Assembly (NCBI RefSeq): GCF_000332455.1
Contig: NZ_AOGY02000077.1
Location: 124,001-188,000, forward strand
DNA: 64,000 nt
Source: Leptospira vanthielii serovar Holland str. Waz Holland = ATCC 700522
Lineage (GTDB): Bacteria > Spirochaetota > Leptospiria > Leptospirales > Leptospiraceae
Reading direction: 5' to 3'
Part shown: piece by piece, positions 1-8,979 of the stretch
Position numbering within the stretch: position 1 is the stretch's first letter
How the letters are laid out: every line of letters starts with the position of its first letter
Translations under genes and position numbers: made by a program
The notes under the pieces: model-generated
What the model was told of the DNA's origin: nothing
The model's input: only the letters and a program-made list of their open reading frames with translations
The model's database searches: none

Positions 1-762
1 TGCTAGAGTTCGTTTGGCGCGTGATAAAAGCAAAACTTGATCTTCTGGTTTGGGAGCCAATTGGTCTTTGAATTTTTTGGTAAGAAATGCGTTGAGATAA
101 ATTACACCATCAAATCCCCAGTTGTTATCGGTATCGGGCCCGAGCATTCCCGCAGCCTGGTCTACAGGTTCGTTTCCATTTTGCATGAGCTCTAAGGTAT
201 ATCCGTAGATAACAGCTGCTTTTTGGTAGAGAAAATCTCTGATTTTATCATATCCAATGTGTGGAAATTCTTCATGCAAATCGGAAAAATACCAAGCACC
301 ACGAATGGCACAAACAGCCTTTTTAGGAGTAGGGGAAACACTCGCACCACGGAGTTGGTAACAATCAATCCCAAGTAAGTAAGAAGCAGCACCTAACACA
401 ATTTGACGGTCTCCAGTAAAATCAAGGGGACCTAGAATTTTTTCTATATAACTTCTGCGAGAGTCCGTGGCCATGCGGATGGCTTCGTTGTCGGCTGGGT
501 TTAGTGCACTCCAATCTTTGGGAAAAGAAGAGTATAAACAACGCGGACAAACGGACATGACATAATCCAGAGGACTGACACGACCGAATTTTCTATTTTT
601 TTCATATAAACGACGTAAATCTTGTGCCAACTTCCCGGCAATGAGTCTTCCCCCCCCTTGGAACATTTGTTCCTTTTGGTGATTTTCATCACAAATTGGG
701 CAGACTGTGGACTCTTTGGCGCGAAAAGATACTTTTTTGGACTGGGCTGCAGCTAGGGACAT
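1..762 (-). CDS. DUF2225 family protein, partial (3' end outside window)
   Basis: An open frame reads from ATG at 762 down to base 1 without a stop, so about 254 N-terminal residues are visible and the C-terminus is missing. The N-terminus carries a CPICDENH motif and, about 45 residues later, a CPRCLYSSF motif. This pair of CxxC knuckles looks like a zinc ribbon and is characteristic of DUF2225 proteins. The later part is helical and rich in aromatic residues. The function of the family is not established. A run of eight G (650-657 on the + strand as C) lies inside the frame, but the frame is intact as given. It is divergent from the exported protein starting at 899. The family call is from recollection of the domain pattern and is moderately sure. 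Confidence 0.72.
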   Translation of the reverse strand, partial: MSLAAAQSKKVSFRAKESTVCPICDENHQKEQMFQGGGRLIAGKLAQDLRRLYEKNRKFGRVSPLDYVMSVCPRCLYSSFPKDWSALNPADNEAIRMATDSRRSYIEKILGPLDFTGDRQIVLGAASYLLGIDCYQLRGASVSPTPKKAVCAIRGAWYFSDLHEEFPHIGYDKIRDFLYQKAAVIYGYTLELMQNGNEPVDQAAGMLGPDTDNNWGFDGVIYLNAFLTKKFKDQLAPKPEDQVLLLSRAKRTLA

Positions 763-898
763 AGGAAAAATCTAGGAAAAGGCTCAATTTTAAAATACAA
801 TCTGTCAATCCAATATCAGAAATCTCCGATAATACTCACAGGGGCCACCCCGAAATTACTTGTAAGATTCTTCGAAGGAAGGAAAGTACGGAAACGGA

Positions 899-2017
899 AT
901 GAACGGCAGAGCAATGAAACAATCCCTTCTTATTCTCATGACGAGTCTCGTGATGCAGACACCTATGTTTGCAGAATCGGTCTCTAGTAAATCATACCAC
1001 AAACGAATTGAACTTTTGACTTACCTACGTGAGTTAGAACCAATTGTAAAAAATTTCCGTGGTGAAGATCCCGAAGGAAAACCTGCGGAATTAAATGCAC
1101 CAGAAGGGAAAGAAGGCTTTCGTATGAAGAAATACAACGAAGCCAAACGAATCTACCAAGAAGGTTTGCAATACCACTTCGAAGGTAATTTCCCATCGGC
1201 TTACCAACGATTTCTCGAATGCCAATTGGGAATCGAAAAGATAACCGAAGAAATTTCACAACTCTACATCTTACGTGCAGAAGAGATGATGAAAACGGCT
1301 ATGGAAAGAAAAAATCCAAACAATCCTATGGATAAAGCTCTCCTTGATATTTCCATCGAATATGGAAAAGGTTCTTACTTCCGTCAAGATGTAATGGACA
1401 TTCCAAGAGAAGCTCCTTATTCACGCCGTATGTACGATCCAAAAGAGGCTCACTATAGTTATAACAAATATGATATTGAGAAAAACTTGGAGTTGGGATA
1501 CAAACACTTGGGTCTTGCGAAAGAAGCAAGGGCGACTGCTTTAAGAGTAGAAAAGAATTTGGAAAAACACCAAAAACTACAACCATCTCATAGAAAGTAT
1601 CGTATTGATTTGTATTTTGGTGCCATCAACCTCGGTCGTGATTCGAAAGCAAATGCGATTAATATCTATAAGTTGAAGTATCCGTATGACAACTATTACC
1701 TGAACAATTCACAAGCAAAATCAGAGCCATCTAAAGATGAAAATGGTGTCGCTGTGGAAGGCCAACCTGTTAAAGTTGATGGTGTTACTTATGATTTTTC
1801 AAAAAATCCTTATGTAAAATATGATCACCGCATCCAAGCCATGTTTGATGTTCGTGTTCCCGAAGACTACCGAGTGGATCATGCTGATGTGAGAGGTCGA
1901 GTGTATGATTTGGATTCCAACAATATGGTGTTCATGAAATACGACCAGGAACGTAAAAAAGCATTGAATGTCCCAACAAAACCTGCCGCTGGAGCCACAT
2001 CCACTCCGCAACAATAA
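899..2017 (+). CDS. Exported leptospiral protein of unknown function
   Basis: The 372-residue product starts with a short basic stretch and a hydrophobic segment ending in an alanine-rich cleavage region (PMFAES), so it is probably secreted to the periplasm or outer membrane. A second in-frame ATG at 914 (MKQSLL) would give a tidier signal peptide; neither start has a strong ribosome site, so the exact start is uncertain. The middle part (about residues 75-215) is helical with a tetratricopeptide-like look (YQEGLQYHFEGNFPSAYQRF), followed by a charged, tyrosine-rich region and a Pro/Ala/Thr/Gln tail. I recognise no catalytic motif. A strong intrinsic terminator follows, so it appears to be a single-gene unit. 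The function is unknown; a scaffold or binding role is possible. Confidence 0.75.
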   Translation: MNGRAMKQSLLILMTSLVMQTPMFAESVSSKSYHKRIELLTYLRELEPIVKNFRGEDPEGKPAELNAPEGKEGFRMKKYNEAKRIYQEGLQYHFEGNFPSAYQRFLECQLGIEKITEEISQLYILRAEEMMKTAMERKNPNNPMDKALLDISIEYGKGSYFRQDVMDIPREAPYSRRMYDPKEAHYSYNKYDIEKNLELGYKHLGLAKEARATALRVEKNLEKHQKLQPSHRKYRIDLYFGAINLGRDSKANAINIYKLKYPYDNYYLNNSQAKSEPSKDENGVAVEGQPVKVDGVTYDFSKNPYVKYDHRIQAMFDVRVPEDYRVDHADVRGRVYDLDSNNMVFMKYDQERKKALNVPTKPAAGATSTPQQ

Positions 2018-2049
2018 GAAACGTTATCTAACACTGTTTCCAAAGTCTT

Positions 2050-2077
2050 AAGCCCAAGATTTTTCTTGGGCTTTTTT
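2050..2077 (+). terminator. Intrinsic terminator
   Basis: A perfect 9-bp stem (AAGCCCAAG at 2050-2058, CTTGGGCTT at 2065-2073) with a short T-rich loop runs straight into a T tract. It lies 33 bases after the stop of the exported protein and ends that transcript. Confidence 0.9.
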
Positions 2078-2114
2078 ATTTCCATAGAATGACCTCTTTT
2101 GTCTAATTGTTGCT

Positions 2115-2912
2115 ATGGCGAAAATTCCGGTCGTTGACGATCTCATTAAGAAAAATTTACACGGACTCAGCGTCCACTACGGGCGTTTGGTGATGAAAGT
2201 TTACTTAAGAATCACTCTTCTTGTTTTTGGAAAAGCAAGTCCCTATTTGATCAGAGGGTTATATCGTTCTTTAACAGGTAACAAAGAAGCCCGTATCAAT
2301 GAGTTTTTAGAAGGAACCAAAATTTGGGCAGAAGATGTTCTAAAGATTACAAAAACTAAACTCATCGTATTTAACGAAATCAATGTACCCGAAAAAGGCC
2401 ACATGATATTTCTAAATCATGTGAACGAAATGGATTTTCCTTATGATTGTTATGTGATCCGAAAACCATTTTTGGCAAACCAAGTAATCAAAAAAGCACT
2501 CTTTGCTTATTGGTGGATGGTGGCAATGGGTTCACAAGTGTTTGATAATTCTAAAGCCATGTCTGTCGCCATTTCTGTAAAAAACCTAATCGAAGGTTTA
2601 AAAACCACTTCGTACATTGTGTACCCAGAAGGAAAAAATACATATTCAGAAGAAATCCTCCCCTTAAAGAAAGGAATGGTGAAAATTGCCTTTGATCAAA
2701 AAATTCCAGTTTTTGTTGCTTTGAAATCAGGAGTGACCACTTATCAAAACTACCAAAAAGGAAACGTAGTTGGTTATATGGGTTTGGGTATACATGATCC
2801 CACTGATTTTTCTTCTTGGGAAGAGTTCCAAACTTATTTACACAGTTTAATGCAAACCAAAAAACAAGAGTTAGATGTAATGACGGAAGCTGAAAGAATC
2901 AAACTTTCTTAG
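2115..2912 (+). CDS. 1-acyl-sn-glycerol-3-phosphate acyltransferase family protein (PlsC-like)
   Basis: This 265-residue protein shows the glycerolipid acyltransferase signature: an HX4D motif within LNHVNEMDFPYD (about residue 100) and a PEGKN motif within VYPEGKNTY (about residue 172). Members transfer an acyl chain from acyl-ACP or acyl-CoA to a lysophospholipid at the inner membrane. The N-terminal region contains a hydrophobic stretch (LRITLLVFGKASPYL) that may anchor it. It is preceded by a terminator and has no evident Shine-Dalgarno sequence before the ATG. A second PlsC-like gene lies at 37675-38397, so the substrate of each cannot be assigned from sequence alone. Confidence 0.82.
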   Translation: MAKIPVVDDLIKKNLHGLSVHYGRLVMKVYLRITLLVFGKASPYLIRGLYRSLTGNKEARINEFLEGTKIWAEDVLKITKTKLIVFNEINVPEKGHMIFLNHVNEMDFPYDCYVIRKPFLANQVIKKALFAYWWMVAMGSQVFDNSKAMSVAISVKNLIEGLKTTSYIVYPEGKNTYSEEILPLKKGMVKIAFDQKIPVFVALKSGVTTYQNYQKGNVVGYMGLGIHDPTDFSSWEEFQTYLHSLMQTKKQELDVMTEAERIKLS

Positions 2913-3000
2913 GTTTAGTTCTATCGCGAAAGGGTAATTGATTATTTGAAAGTTCATTTACCCACTGGTGGTTTCCATTTCAATTTTATGGACAAAAGGA

Positions 3001-3028
3001 TTGACAGCTGAAAAATTATATCGATAAT
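3001..3028 (+). promoter_or_regulatory. Sigma-70-type promoter of the SFPD-repeat gene
   Basis: TTGACA (3001-3006) is a perfect -35 box, followed after 16 bases by GATAAT (3023-3028), one mismatch from TATAAT. Transcription would begin near 3035, giving a leader of about 20 bases that carries a GAGG ribosome site before the ATG at 3055. Confidence 0.65.
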
Positions 3029-3054
3029 TTATTTCTTAAAAAAATGAGGTAATT

Positions 3055-3369
3055 ATGAAAAAGTTGGTTGGTTTGTTCATTGGAATTTTGTTCAGTTCGA
3101 CTGTTTTCGCAGGAGAAGTTGCTTCTGACTGTACGTTCAAAGGAAAAAAATTAGCGGGTAAGGTTCAGTTTGTTACCAGTTTCCCTGATTTTAAAGTTCA
3201 AATTGTAGATAGTTTTCCCGATCTAAAGGTACAAAAGGTAAGTAGTTTTCCTTCCGACTGCGGAAAGTGGCAAGAAGTCAGTTCTTTTCCTGATTTTAAA
3301 GTCCAGATAGTGAATAGTTTTCCTGACTTCAAAGTCAAGTATGTAGATTCATTTCCTGGTGTACCGTAG
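3055..3369 (+). CDS. Small exported protein with six SFPD 11-residue repeats
   Basis: The 104-residue product has a clear signal peptide (residues 1-19, cut after VFA) and a mature part built of six tandem units from residue 37 to the end. The consensus is V-Q/K-x-V-x-S-F-P-D-F/L-K. Unit 3 is lengthened by SDCGK, and its Cys69 could pair with Cys26 just before the repeats. The regular alternation of V and the conserved SFPD turn suggest one beta-rung per unit, as in a beta-solenoid; this is inference. The start has a good ribosome site (GAGG) and a sigma-70 promoter. The last 21 bases overlap the 3' end of the convergent transferase gene. I recall similar repeats in uncharacterised exported proteins of other bacteria but know of no function. 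Confidence 0.8.
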   Translation: MKKLVGLFIGILFSSTVFAGEVASDCTFKGKKLAGKVQFVTSFPDFKVQIVDSFPDLKVQKVSSFPSDCGKWQEVSSFPDFKVQIVNSFPDFKVKYVDSFPGVP

Positions 3370-5367
3370 AGAACCTTCTAGCGGATAAAGAGAATTCCGA
3401 TTCATTAACTCTAGGGATAAGTTAAAGAAGGCCTTTGCTTTCACTGTTTGGTGGAGGCAATTGTTTCGATTTGGAATACAAACTGGGTCTTGTCCGTAAG
3501 GTGGGATCATTTGAAAAATAAACTGGGTATCCCCATCCACACTTTGATAGAGTATTTTTTCTTCATCAATCCAACCGCAAGCACTTCCATAAGCAAAGTA
3601 AGTACTACCCGACTTCACACCAGTAGCTCTCATATCCTTCCCAAAACCCGCAAAGTAAGTTTCTTTTCCTACCACTCCTAAAATTGTTGGAAGTACATCC
3701 AGTTGAGAAGAAATTCTTTCATCTAACTTTGGCTTTATGTATTTGGGGGCATATAATAAAAAAGGAACCATTCGATCTTCATAATAAGACAGATATCTAT
3801 GATGAGTATGGTCGCCGACAAATACAAATAGTGTGTCTTCGAAGTAATTTCTTTTTTGTATTTCTTTCATAAATGTTTCTAAGGCAGCATCAGAATAATG
3901 ATAGGTATTGAGATAATCAAAATCGGTGACATTAGAATCATAAATTTCATACTTCGAGTCTGGCACCTTATACGGGTAATGTGTTGTCATGGTGAGTATC
4001 GTCATTAAAAAGGGTTTGTTATCTTTTTGGTACAAATCCATTTCTTCTAATGCTTTTGTGTAAAGATGTTCATCATCGTAACCCCAGGCACCAATTTCAT
4101 ACTTTCCGGATTTACGAAAATCCTCTTTCCCGATCAAAGTTTTGAATCCAAAATGAGGGAGGATGGTGGCTAAACTATCGAATTTTAAATCATCTCCCGT
4201 AATGAAACTGGTTTGGTATCCCAATCCAGAAAATAGATTTCCAATGGCTGAAAAGTTACTTAGGATTTGTGGTGTACGAATGGCGGTGAGACCGGGTCTA
4301 TCGGGAACACTGGTAAGAACAGAAAGTAATGCATTACTGGTTCTACCTCCATTTGCATAGAATTTTCGAAAACTATGCCCCTTTTTCGCCAAAGTATTGT
4401 AATATGGTGTTACTTCCTTATCCGACCAAATTCCATCGGATACTGGCCAAACATACTTCCCAGTCCAAGATTCTTGGATAACTAAAACCACATTGATTGA
4501 CTTTCTCCCAGGTATTCCTGTGATTTTTCGAACCAAAGGAAACTCAGGATCACCTATAAATTCAGCACCGGCGTATGAAATTTCTTCCTGAACCACGGCC
4601 AACATATCTTTATCTGTCATTTTTAGATGTTTGGGAATGGATTGGCTTTTAAAATCGTTGATGGTTGTGTAAATACCATTTAACGCCAGTTGGTTGATGA
4701 GAGCGTCATCTGATATGATTGCTTCACTAGCACGTAAAGGAGATTCTTGTGGCCCACCACGAAGTCCAATAAAGAAAAAGAGGATCCAAAGTATTGTTTT
4801 GAATGAACTAGACCGAAAAGATTCTTTTTCGTTTCGTTTTTCTGCGATTTTAAGTTTGGAAAACCAATATCGGATTCCAAAAATATACAAACCAATACAA
4901 ATCAAAAATAGTAGAATTTTAAAGGGAGCTTCTTCGAAGGCAGAAGAAATCAAAACATCTAAATCACCTAAAAATACAATGGCTTCATATCCAATGTGTT
5001 TGTTTGCGTTTTCAAAATATAACAAGTCGGCAAATAAATGGATCAAACAAAATGGATACAGAACCAAAGGTGTGATAAGCCAAAAATATCTATACCACCT
5101 AAGCCTAGAGGCTTTGTCCCAAAGGGACAATCCATAAAAGCCAACTAACAGAATAGAAATGGTAACCCAATCAAATCGAAACCCAATTAAAAATGCTTTC
5201 AGCAGAATTAAAAATGGGAACTCTTCCAATCGATAGGAGTAAACAATAAAAAATAAAATACGATGTAGGAAGAGAGTGAGAAATCCAAAGGAGATATAGG
5301 TTAGGAAAATTCGATCTGAAAACCTAGGGGTGGGGAAATGTTTCACCATAAAAAAAGAATTTGTCAT
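3349..5367 (-). CDS. LtaS/MdoB-type phosphoglycerol transferase (sulfatase superfamily)
   Basis: This 672-residue membrane protein has about five N-terminal transmembrane helices (residues 20-200) and a periplasmic sulfatase-fold domain. The domain shows the metal and nucleophile residues of the lipoteichoic acid synthase group: Glu299 in VIQESW, Thr343 in GGRTSN, the TTHYPY motif at 461-466 and the GDHTHH motif at 518-523. In Gram-negative bacteria such enzymes move phosphoglycerol or phosphoethanolamine from phospholipid onto periplasmic glycans or lipid A-type acceptors. The acceptor here is unknown. The gene is divergent from accC (76-base gap) and convergent with the SFPD-repeat gene, overlapping it by 21 bases. 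Confidence 0.88.
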   Translation of the reverse strand: MTNSFFMVKHFPTPRFSDRIFLTYISFGFLTLFLHRILFFIVYSYRLEEFPFLILLKAFLIGFRFDWVTISILLVGFYGLSLWDKASRLRWYRYFWLITPLVLYPFCLIHLFADLLYFENANKHIGYEAIVFLGDLDVLISSAFEEAPFKILLFLICIGLYIFGIRYWFSKLKIAEKRNEKESFRSSSFKTILWILFFFIGLRGGPQESPLRASEAIISDDALINQLALNGIYTTINDFKSQSIPKHLKMTDKDMLAVVQEEISYAGAEFIGDPEFPLVRKITGIPGRKSINVVLVIQESWTGKYVWPVSDGIWSDKEVTPYYNTLAKKGHSFRKFYANGGRTSNALLSVLTSVPDRPGLTAIRTPQILSNFSAIGNLFSGLGYQTSFITGDDLKFDSLATILPHFGFKTLIGKEDFRKSGKYEIGAWGYDDEHLYTKALEEMDLYQKDNKPFLMTILTMTTHYPYKVPDSKYEIYDSNVTDFDYLNTYHYSDAALETFMKEIQKRNYFEDTLFVFVGDHTHHRYLSYYEDRMVPFLLYAPKYIKPKLDERISSQLDVLPTILGVVGKETYFAGFGKDMRATGVKSGSTYFAYGSACGWIDEEKILYQSVDGDTQFIFQMIPPYGQDPVCIPNRNNCLHQTVKAKAFFNLSLELMNRNSLYPLEGSLRYTRK

Positions 5368-5443
5368 GGAAGAAGACGGTCAATGAAGTTCCGATCTTTC
5401 TGTTGATTTATTTTCATGGCTCTTTAGTTTTGATCCTACTCAC

Positions 5444-6889
5444 ATGAAGCCGATCCAAAAAATACTCATCGCCAACCGCGGTGAAATTGCTGTACGTGTC
5501 ATTCGCACCGCAAAAAGAATGGGCATCAAAACGGTTGCGGTTTATTCCGATCCGGATGCACAAAGTCTATTTGTCCAGTCTGCGGACGAAGCGTTCTCTT
5601 TAGGGGGAACCGATGCCCGTTCTTCTTACTTAAATGTAGACAGGGTCATCAAGGCCTGTTTAGAAACAGGAGCCGATGCTGTGCATCCTGGGTATGGATT
5701 TTTATCAGAAAACACTGATTTTGCTACGAAATTAGAAAAACATGGAATTCGATTCATTGGTCCGAAACCGCACTCTATAGAAGCCATGGGGGATAAAATC
5801 GGTTCACGTTTGTTAGTTGCAAAAAGCGGTGTTCCTGTTGTTCCGGGTTATGAAGGTGCTTCCCAGGAAATGTCTGTATTCAAAAAAGAGGCCGAAAAAA
5901 TTGGTTATCCAATTATGGCAAAGGCAAGCGCTGGTGGTGGAGGAAAGGGAATGCGTCGGATTAATACACCCGAAGAATTAGAGCCTGGCATCCTTTCTGC
6001 AAAACGTGAAGCTCTTTCCGCATTTGGTGACGATCGTATCCTTTTGGAAAAATACATCACAAATCCGAGGCATGTGGAGTTTCAAATTTTTGGAGACACA
6101 AAGGGAAACATCATCCATTTACATGAAAGAGATTGTTCTTTGCAAAGACGTCATCAAAAGGTAGTCGAAGAAACTCCAGCACCAAATTATAGCAGTGAAT
6201 TAAAATCCAAAATGTCCGATGCTGCTGTTATGGCTGCGAAAGCTGTCCAATACGAAGGTGCAGGAACCGTAGAATTTATATTAGGTGAGAGTGGTGAATT
6301 TTATTTTCTAGAGATGAACACTCGTTTGCAGGTAGAACATCCAGTTACAGAAATGACAACGGGTCTTGATTTGGTTGAGTGGCAAATTCGAGTTTGCCAA
6401 GGAGAATCCTTACCACAAACAAAAACTCCTCCCCAAAAAGGCCATGCGTTGGAAGTGCGGATTTATGCGGAAGATCCCAAAGAAGGGTTTTTACCATCCA
6501 CGGGACGGATCCACCATCTATCCTTTCCTACAAGAGACTACTTACGGGTTGATTCTGGCGTGGTCTCTGGTTCTGAAATCACTATGTTTTATGATCCCAT
6601 GATTGCAAAATTGATTGTATGGGGCGAGGACCGAATTACTGCAATTCACCGCCTAATCGATTGTTTATCGGAGACAATTGTTTTTGGCCCCAAAACCAAT
6701 TTACAGTTTTTACAAAGACTTGTTTCCACAAAAGAATTTGCGGAAGGTAATGTTTCAACACACTTCATTGCAGACAACGAGTCGGAACTTCTGTCAGACA
6801 AAACCAAGGACGAATTCAAGTTAGCACTAGCAGGTACCTTTTTCGCCTCTAAAGAACCGAACAATCCTTGGAAAAAGGAGACCACCTAA
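5444..6889 (+). CDS. accC: Biotin carboxylase subunit of an acyl-CoA/acetyl-CoA carboxylase
   Basis: The 481-residue protein carries the full biotin carboxylase layout. It has the N-terminal motif KILIANRGEIAVRVIR, the ATP-grasp glycine loop AGGGGKGM (residues 163-170), the ERDCSLQRRHQK motif (228-239) and EMNTRLQVEH (290-299). It carboxylates the biotin of a carrier using bicarbonate and ATP. The next gene, one base downstream, encodes a biotinyl protein, so the pair together resembles the alpha chain of propionyl- or methylcrotonyl-CoA carboxylases cut in two. No carboxyltransferase beta gene is present nearby. The symbol reflects the subunit type; the acyl-CoA substrate is not resolved. 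Confidence 0.9.
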   Translation: MKPIQKILIANRGEIAVRVIRTAKRMGIKTVAVYSDPDAQSLFVQSADEAFSLGGTDARSSYLNVDRVIKACLETGADAVHPGYGFLSENTDFATKLEKHGIRFIGPKPHSIEAMGDKIGSRLLVAKSGVPVVPGYEGASQEMSVFKKEAEKIGYPIMAKASAGGGGKGMRRINTPEELEPGILSAKREALSAFGDDRILLEKYITNPRHVEFQIFGDTKGNIIHLHERDCSLQRRHQKVVEETPAPNYSSELKSKMSDAAVMAAKAVQYEGAGTVEFILGESGEFYFLEMNTRLQVEHPVTEMTTGLDLVEWQIRVCQGESLPQTKTPPQKGHALEVRIYAEDPKEGFLPSTGRIHHLSFPTRDYLRVDSGVVSGSEITMFYDPMIAKLIVWGEDRITAIHRLIDCLSETIVFGPKTNLQFLQRLVSTKEFAEGNVSTHFIADNESELLSDKTKDEFKLALAGTFFASKEPNNPWKKETT

Positions 6890-6890
6890 T

Positions 6891-7406
6891 ATGGATTATC
6901 TATTTGAAACTAAAAATGGCCCGGCTTCTGTTTATGTGAGTGGTGCCTCCGTTCGAGTTCGGATGGGGGTGGACTCTTTTTCATTCCAGTTAGAAGATTT
7001 GGTAAAAGGAAATCCAGACTCCTCCAATACAAATCTGTTACAATCCGTAACTATGAAAGATGGATCTGTATTAAAATATCTTAAAGTACGAAATGAGATT
7101 TTTTTCCATTGGAAAGGGGAGATATGGAGTGGAAAACTTACTGAACGGTCGTATGAAGGTGCTGGCCAAACATCTCCTGAAATCAAAAGTCCCATGCCGG
7201 GAAAAGTAGTGCAAATCTCTACTAAAGTGGGTATGGAACACAAACAAGGGGAGACCCTGTTGGTATTGGAAGCGATGAAAATGGAGAACGCCGTTAAGGC
7301 ACCTTATCCATGCCGTGTAGAAGAGATTCGAAAATTACAAGGGGATCTCGTCCAACAAGACGAAGTGTTAATCATATTACACAGAATCGAACCGGAAAAA
7401 ACATAA
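6891..7406 (+). CDS. Biotinyl carrier protein of acyl-CoA carboxylase
   Basis: The 171-residue product ends in a biotinyl domain (about residues 95-168) with the classic EAMKMEN motif; Lys130 is the biotin attachment site. The first 90 residues form a beta-rich region like the BT linker domain found between biotin carboxylase and the carrier in acyl-CoA carboxylase alpha chains. The start lies one base after the accC stop, with an AAGGAG ribosome site inside the end of accC, so the two are translated together. It differs from fatty-acid AccB by lacking the long Pro/Ala linker, which favours a propionyl/methylcrotonyl-type or other acyl-CoA carboxylase. Confidence 0.85.
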   Translation: MDYLFETKNGPASVYVSGASVRVRMGVDSFSFQLEDLVKGNPDSSNTNLLQSVTMKDGSVLKYLKVRNEIFFHWKGEIWSGKLTERSYEGAGQTSPEIKSPMPGKVVQISTKVGMEHKQGETLLVLEAMKMENAVKAPYPCRVEEIRKLQGDLVQQDEVLIILHRIEPEKT

Positions 7407-7420
7407 ATTTTCGAATCTAT

Positions 7421-7451
7421 TTGACATATTTTTCAAATTTCCCACCATAAG
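7421..7451 (+). promoter_or_regulatory. Possible promoter of the Omp85-type gene
   Basis: A perfect TTGACA at 7421-7426 lies 53 bases before the ATG at 7479. The best -10 candidates (ACCATA at 17-base or CATAAG at 19-base spacing) are weak, so only the -35 half is convincing. Confidence 0.35.
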
Positions 7452-7478
7452 GCAGTTTCTTTGGCTGATAGGTAGAGA

Positions 7479-8966
7479 ATGTACAATCATATTTTAAGAA
7501 GTTTTACACTTCTGTTGTTTTTTTCGTTTTTTCACGGGGTTTTCGGTCAGGAACGACAACCCCGTACTGACCTTCCGTTCGAAATCTCCGAAAAAAGGAG
7601 ATTGAGCGAACGGGATTTTAAGAATAAAAAAGAGGGTGGGTACTTTACGGGCCTTCCTCTCATTAATTCCGATCCCAATGTGGGGGTGGGGTATGGGGCC
7701 CGTGTGCTTTATTTTTACAACGGGGCAAAAACCTCCCCGATGTTTGAATACACACCTTACCGTGTTCGGATATTTGCTCAGTATTTCAATACAACCAAAC
7801 GGGCTCCTTACCACCAGTTGAGTGTGGATGCACCTTATATCTTCGATACTAAGTGGAGGCTCCGTGCGGATTTGGTTTATGAACGAAATCCAAACTCTCT
7901 TTTCTTTGGTATCGGCGAGAACACTCTCCAACCGCTTTCCTACTTAGAAAGGAACGATCCCAACGGTCAAATCAGACGAAATGCTCCCTTTGCGGATTAT
8001 GAAGACAATTTGAACTATCGTCGTCCAGGGGATGCGGGATCTGGGGAAGCTCCTATTGTGAGTGATCACAGATACAATCGTTATGACATTGAAAATCCTA
8101 ACTTTAGCACTTCCGGTGAATATTCCTTTTTCGGAGGAACACTTCGTACGGTGACAGGGGTTCGTCTTTCCAAACAAATCATTCGTAGATACGACGGAAA
8201 GTATAACGACGCACAACTGGGATCAGTCGATGGAATTTTGGGACTTTTGGACGTTGATCGTACCTTTGGAACTCCACAAGGGGAAACCAAGTTAACCCGT
8301 GACGATAAAGATGGAAAGATCAAAGGAATTAACGGCGGTTATACGAATACAGTCCGTGCCGGTATTGTTTATGACACCCGTGACTTTGAACCGGATCCAA
8401 ACCGTGGATTATTCTTAGAATACACCCATGAACGTTCGACTAAGGCCATCGGTTCTACATCAGAATTCAATAAAAACTTAGTATCGGGTCGTATCTTCAT
8501 CAGTCCTGTCCAATGGTTCACAAACAAACCTCCAGAGATTTTGGAAAAGTTTGTTCTTGCAGCTCGGGGAACGATGATTCAAACCAATGGAGACGCACCG
8601 TTTTATGAATACCGCAATATGTGGGGAACGGAAATCAACCAATCCGGTCTTGGTGGTCGAACTACCATTCGTGGTTACAAACAGGATCGTTTTGTTGGCC
8701 AAACTATGGCATTTGCAAACTTTGAAATTCGTTGGAAGTTCGCAGAAGCTGAGTTTGGTGGGCAACACTTTGACTTCCAATTGGTTCCTTTTTACGACGT
8801 AGGTCGAGTATGGGACCGCACAGAAGATGCGAATTTAAAGAACTACAAACACTCTAGAGGGATCGGACTCCGAATTCCTTGGAACCAAGCAACTGTTATC
8901 TATTTTGATCATGCGATTTCGAATGAAGATAGACAAACATTCATTAACTTTAACCATATATTTTAG
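7479..8966 (+). CDS. Omp85/BamA-superfamily outer membrane beta-barrel protein
   Basis: The 495-residue protein has a signal peptide (residues 1-23, ending VFGQ) and then a long run of amphipathic beta-strands ending in a terminal Phe. Two hallmarks of the bacterial surface antigen (D15) domain are present: VYDTRDFEPDPNRGLFLEY near the middle, and GGRTTIRGYKQDRFVG, the VRGF/Y-like loop-6 motif near residue 400. No POTRA domains precede the barrel, so it is shorter than BamA or TamA and is probably a stand-alone Omp85-like barrel of unknown cargo. It is followed after 13 bases by a lipoprotein gene, suggesting a two-gene operon. Confidence 0.85.
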   Translation: MYNHILRSFTLLLFFSFFHGVFGQERQPRTDLPFEISEKRRLSERDFKNKKEGGYFTGLPLINSDPNVGVGYGARVLYFYNGAKTSPMFEYTPYRVRIFAQYFNTTKRAPYHQLSVDAPYIFDTKWRLRADLVYERNPNSLFFGIGENTLQPLSYLERNDPNGQIRRNAPFADYEDNLNYRRPGDAGSGEAPIVSDHRYNRYDIENPNFSTSGEYSFFGGTLRTVTGVRLSKQIIRRYDGKYNDAQLGSVDGILGLLDVDRTFGTPQGETKLTRDDKDGKIKGINGGYTNTVRAGIVYDTRDFEPDPNRGLFLEYTHERSTKAIGSTSEFNKNLVSGRIFISPVQWFTNKPPEILEKFVLAARGTMIQTNGDAPFYEYRNMWGTEINQSGLGGRTTIRGYKQDRFVGQTMAFANFEIRWKFAEAEFGGQHFDFQLVPFYDVGRVWDRTEDANLKNYKHSRGIGLRIPWNQATVIYFDHAISNEDRQTFINFNHIF

Positions 8967-8979
8967 GAGGGCAGAGCTT

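Noticed and set aside
8905..8979. Upstream start of the DUF1566 lipoprotein
   Set aside because: It overlaps the Omp85 coding end and lacks the lipoprotein signal; the GGAGG-led start at 8980 is far better.
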